Part shown: positions 7,074-7,151 of the stretch, piece by piece | Layout of the letters: each line of letters starts with the position of its first letter | Numbering within the stretch: position 1 is the stretch's first letter | Assembly (NCBI GenBank): GCA_020435865.1 | Contig: JAGQYZ010000251.1 | Coordinates: 1-7,151, forward strand | DNA: 7,151 bases | Direction of reading: 5' to 3' | DNA from: Aequorivita sp. | GTDB taxonomy: Bacteria > Bacteroidota > Bacteroidia > Flavobacteriales > Flavobacteriaceae | Notes under the pieces: model-generated | The model's input: the letters and a program-made list of their open reading frames with translations, nothing else | The model's database searches: none | Told to the model about the DNA's origin: nothing | Program-made: the position numbers and the translations under genes

Positions 7074-7095
7074 AGTTTACTAAGTTAGGTTTGTT

Positions 7096-7130
7096 AAAGG
7101 ATCTCGGCCAACGGTCGGGATTCTTTTTTT
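7096..7130 (+). terminator. Rho-independent terminator on the plus strand
   Basis: ATCTCGGCC (7101-7109), loop AAC, GGTCGGGAT (7113-7121) form a 9-bp stem with two G-U pairs. It can extend outward through GG/TC and AAA/TTT and is followed by CTTTTTTT (7123-7130). Read on the minus strand the two wobbles become A-C mismatches and no T-tract follows, so the element acts on rightward transcripts. No rightward protein gene precedes it in the window, which implies a rightward non-coding transcript. Confidence 0.85.
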
Positions 7131-7151
7131 ATATACATTCAATTCCAGAAA

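Larger units (their letters stand above)
7005..7130 (+). ncRNA. Candidate structured small RNA (about 125 nt), divergent from pfkA, possibly 6S-like
   Basis: No open reading frame of note lies here, yet the plus strand holds a promoter box, a foldable body and a terminator in the right order. The body folds as a long rod: 7010-7018 with 7075-7083 (UUAGUGGAU with GUUUACUAA, three G-U pairs), GCGC 7022-7025 with GCGC 7065-7068, UAA 7028-7030 with UUA 7060-7062, and AAUAUUUU 7031-7038 with AAAAUAUU 7051-7058. A 12-nt G-rich loop (UUGUGGGGAUAG) caps it, and internal loops interrupt it. The outer arm would carry A-C mismatches if read on the minus strand, so the plus strand is the RNA. The rod with internal bubbles, the length and the stand-alone transcription recall 6S RNA, for which a flavobacterial form is known. 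I could not align it to that family, so it may be 6S-like or something new. The 5' end is estimated. Confidence 0.55.

Noticed and set aside
7096..7130. Reading the right-hand hairpin as a minus-strand or bidirectional terminator for a gene beyond the window
   Set aside because: On the minus strand the stem has two A-C mismatches and is followed by CCTTTAACAAA rather than a T-tract. Only the plus-strand reading is sound.

Overview
The window (about 7.15 kb, AT-rich) comes from a Bacteroidota chromosome, most likely a member of the Flavobacteriaceae. Three things point there: a secreted beta-propeller protein ending in a type IX secretion (Por) sorting domain, Shine-Dalgarno-poor A-rich leaders in front of start codons, and matches to the Bacteroidota -7 promoter element TAnnTTTG. 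The genus cannot be called from the sequence. All protein genes lie on the minus strand, so transcription runs from right to left.

In the order of transcription: 6-phosphofructokinase (pfkA, 6895-5912); the last 36 codons of a glyceraldehyde-3-phosphate dehydrogenase gene (5895-5785) whose remainder is gone; a BadF/BadG/N-acetylglucosamine kinase-like ASKHA ATPase (5781-4924); glucose-6-phosphate isomerase (pgi, 4897-3323); the YifB/ComM AAA+ ATPase (3243-1702); and the first 542 codons of a secreted seven-bladed beta-propeller protein (1628-1), cut by the window edge. The block from pfkA to pgi looks like an upper-glycolysis operon in which a sugar kinase feeds hexose or amino-sugar phosphates to Pgi and PfkA. 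A GAPDH gene once stood between pfkA and the kinase and has been lost by deletion. ComM and the propeller gene are probably separate functions carried in the same direction.

The 256 bases right of pfkA hold no protein gene but are not empty. On the plus strand, opposite to every gene in the window, there is an exact TAnnTTTG box (6992-6999), then about 80 nt that fold into a long imperfect hairpin, then a rho-independent terminator (about 7096-7130). The G-U wobbles in the terminator, and in the outer arm of the hairpin, make sense only on the plus strand. This is a candidate small RNA gene of about 125 nt, divergent from pfkA. Its size and rod-like shape recall 6S RNA, but the family is not proven. 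A perfect 14-bp palindrome with a central CG (7060-7073) lies inside it and could also be read as a LacI-family operator.

The observations most worth checking are the unannotated plus-strand RNA, the GAPDH relic, and the exact 195-nt periodicity of the propeller gene.
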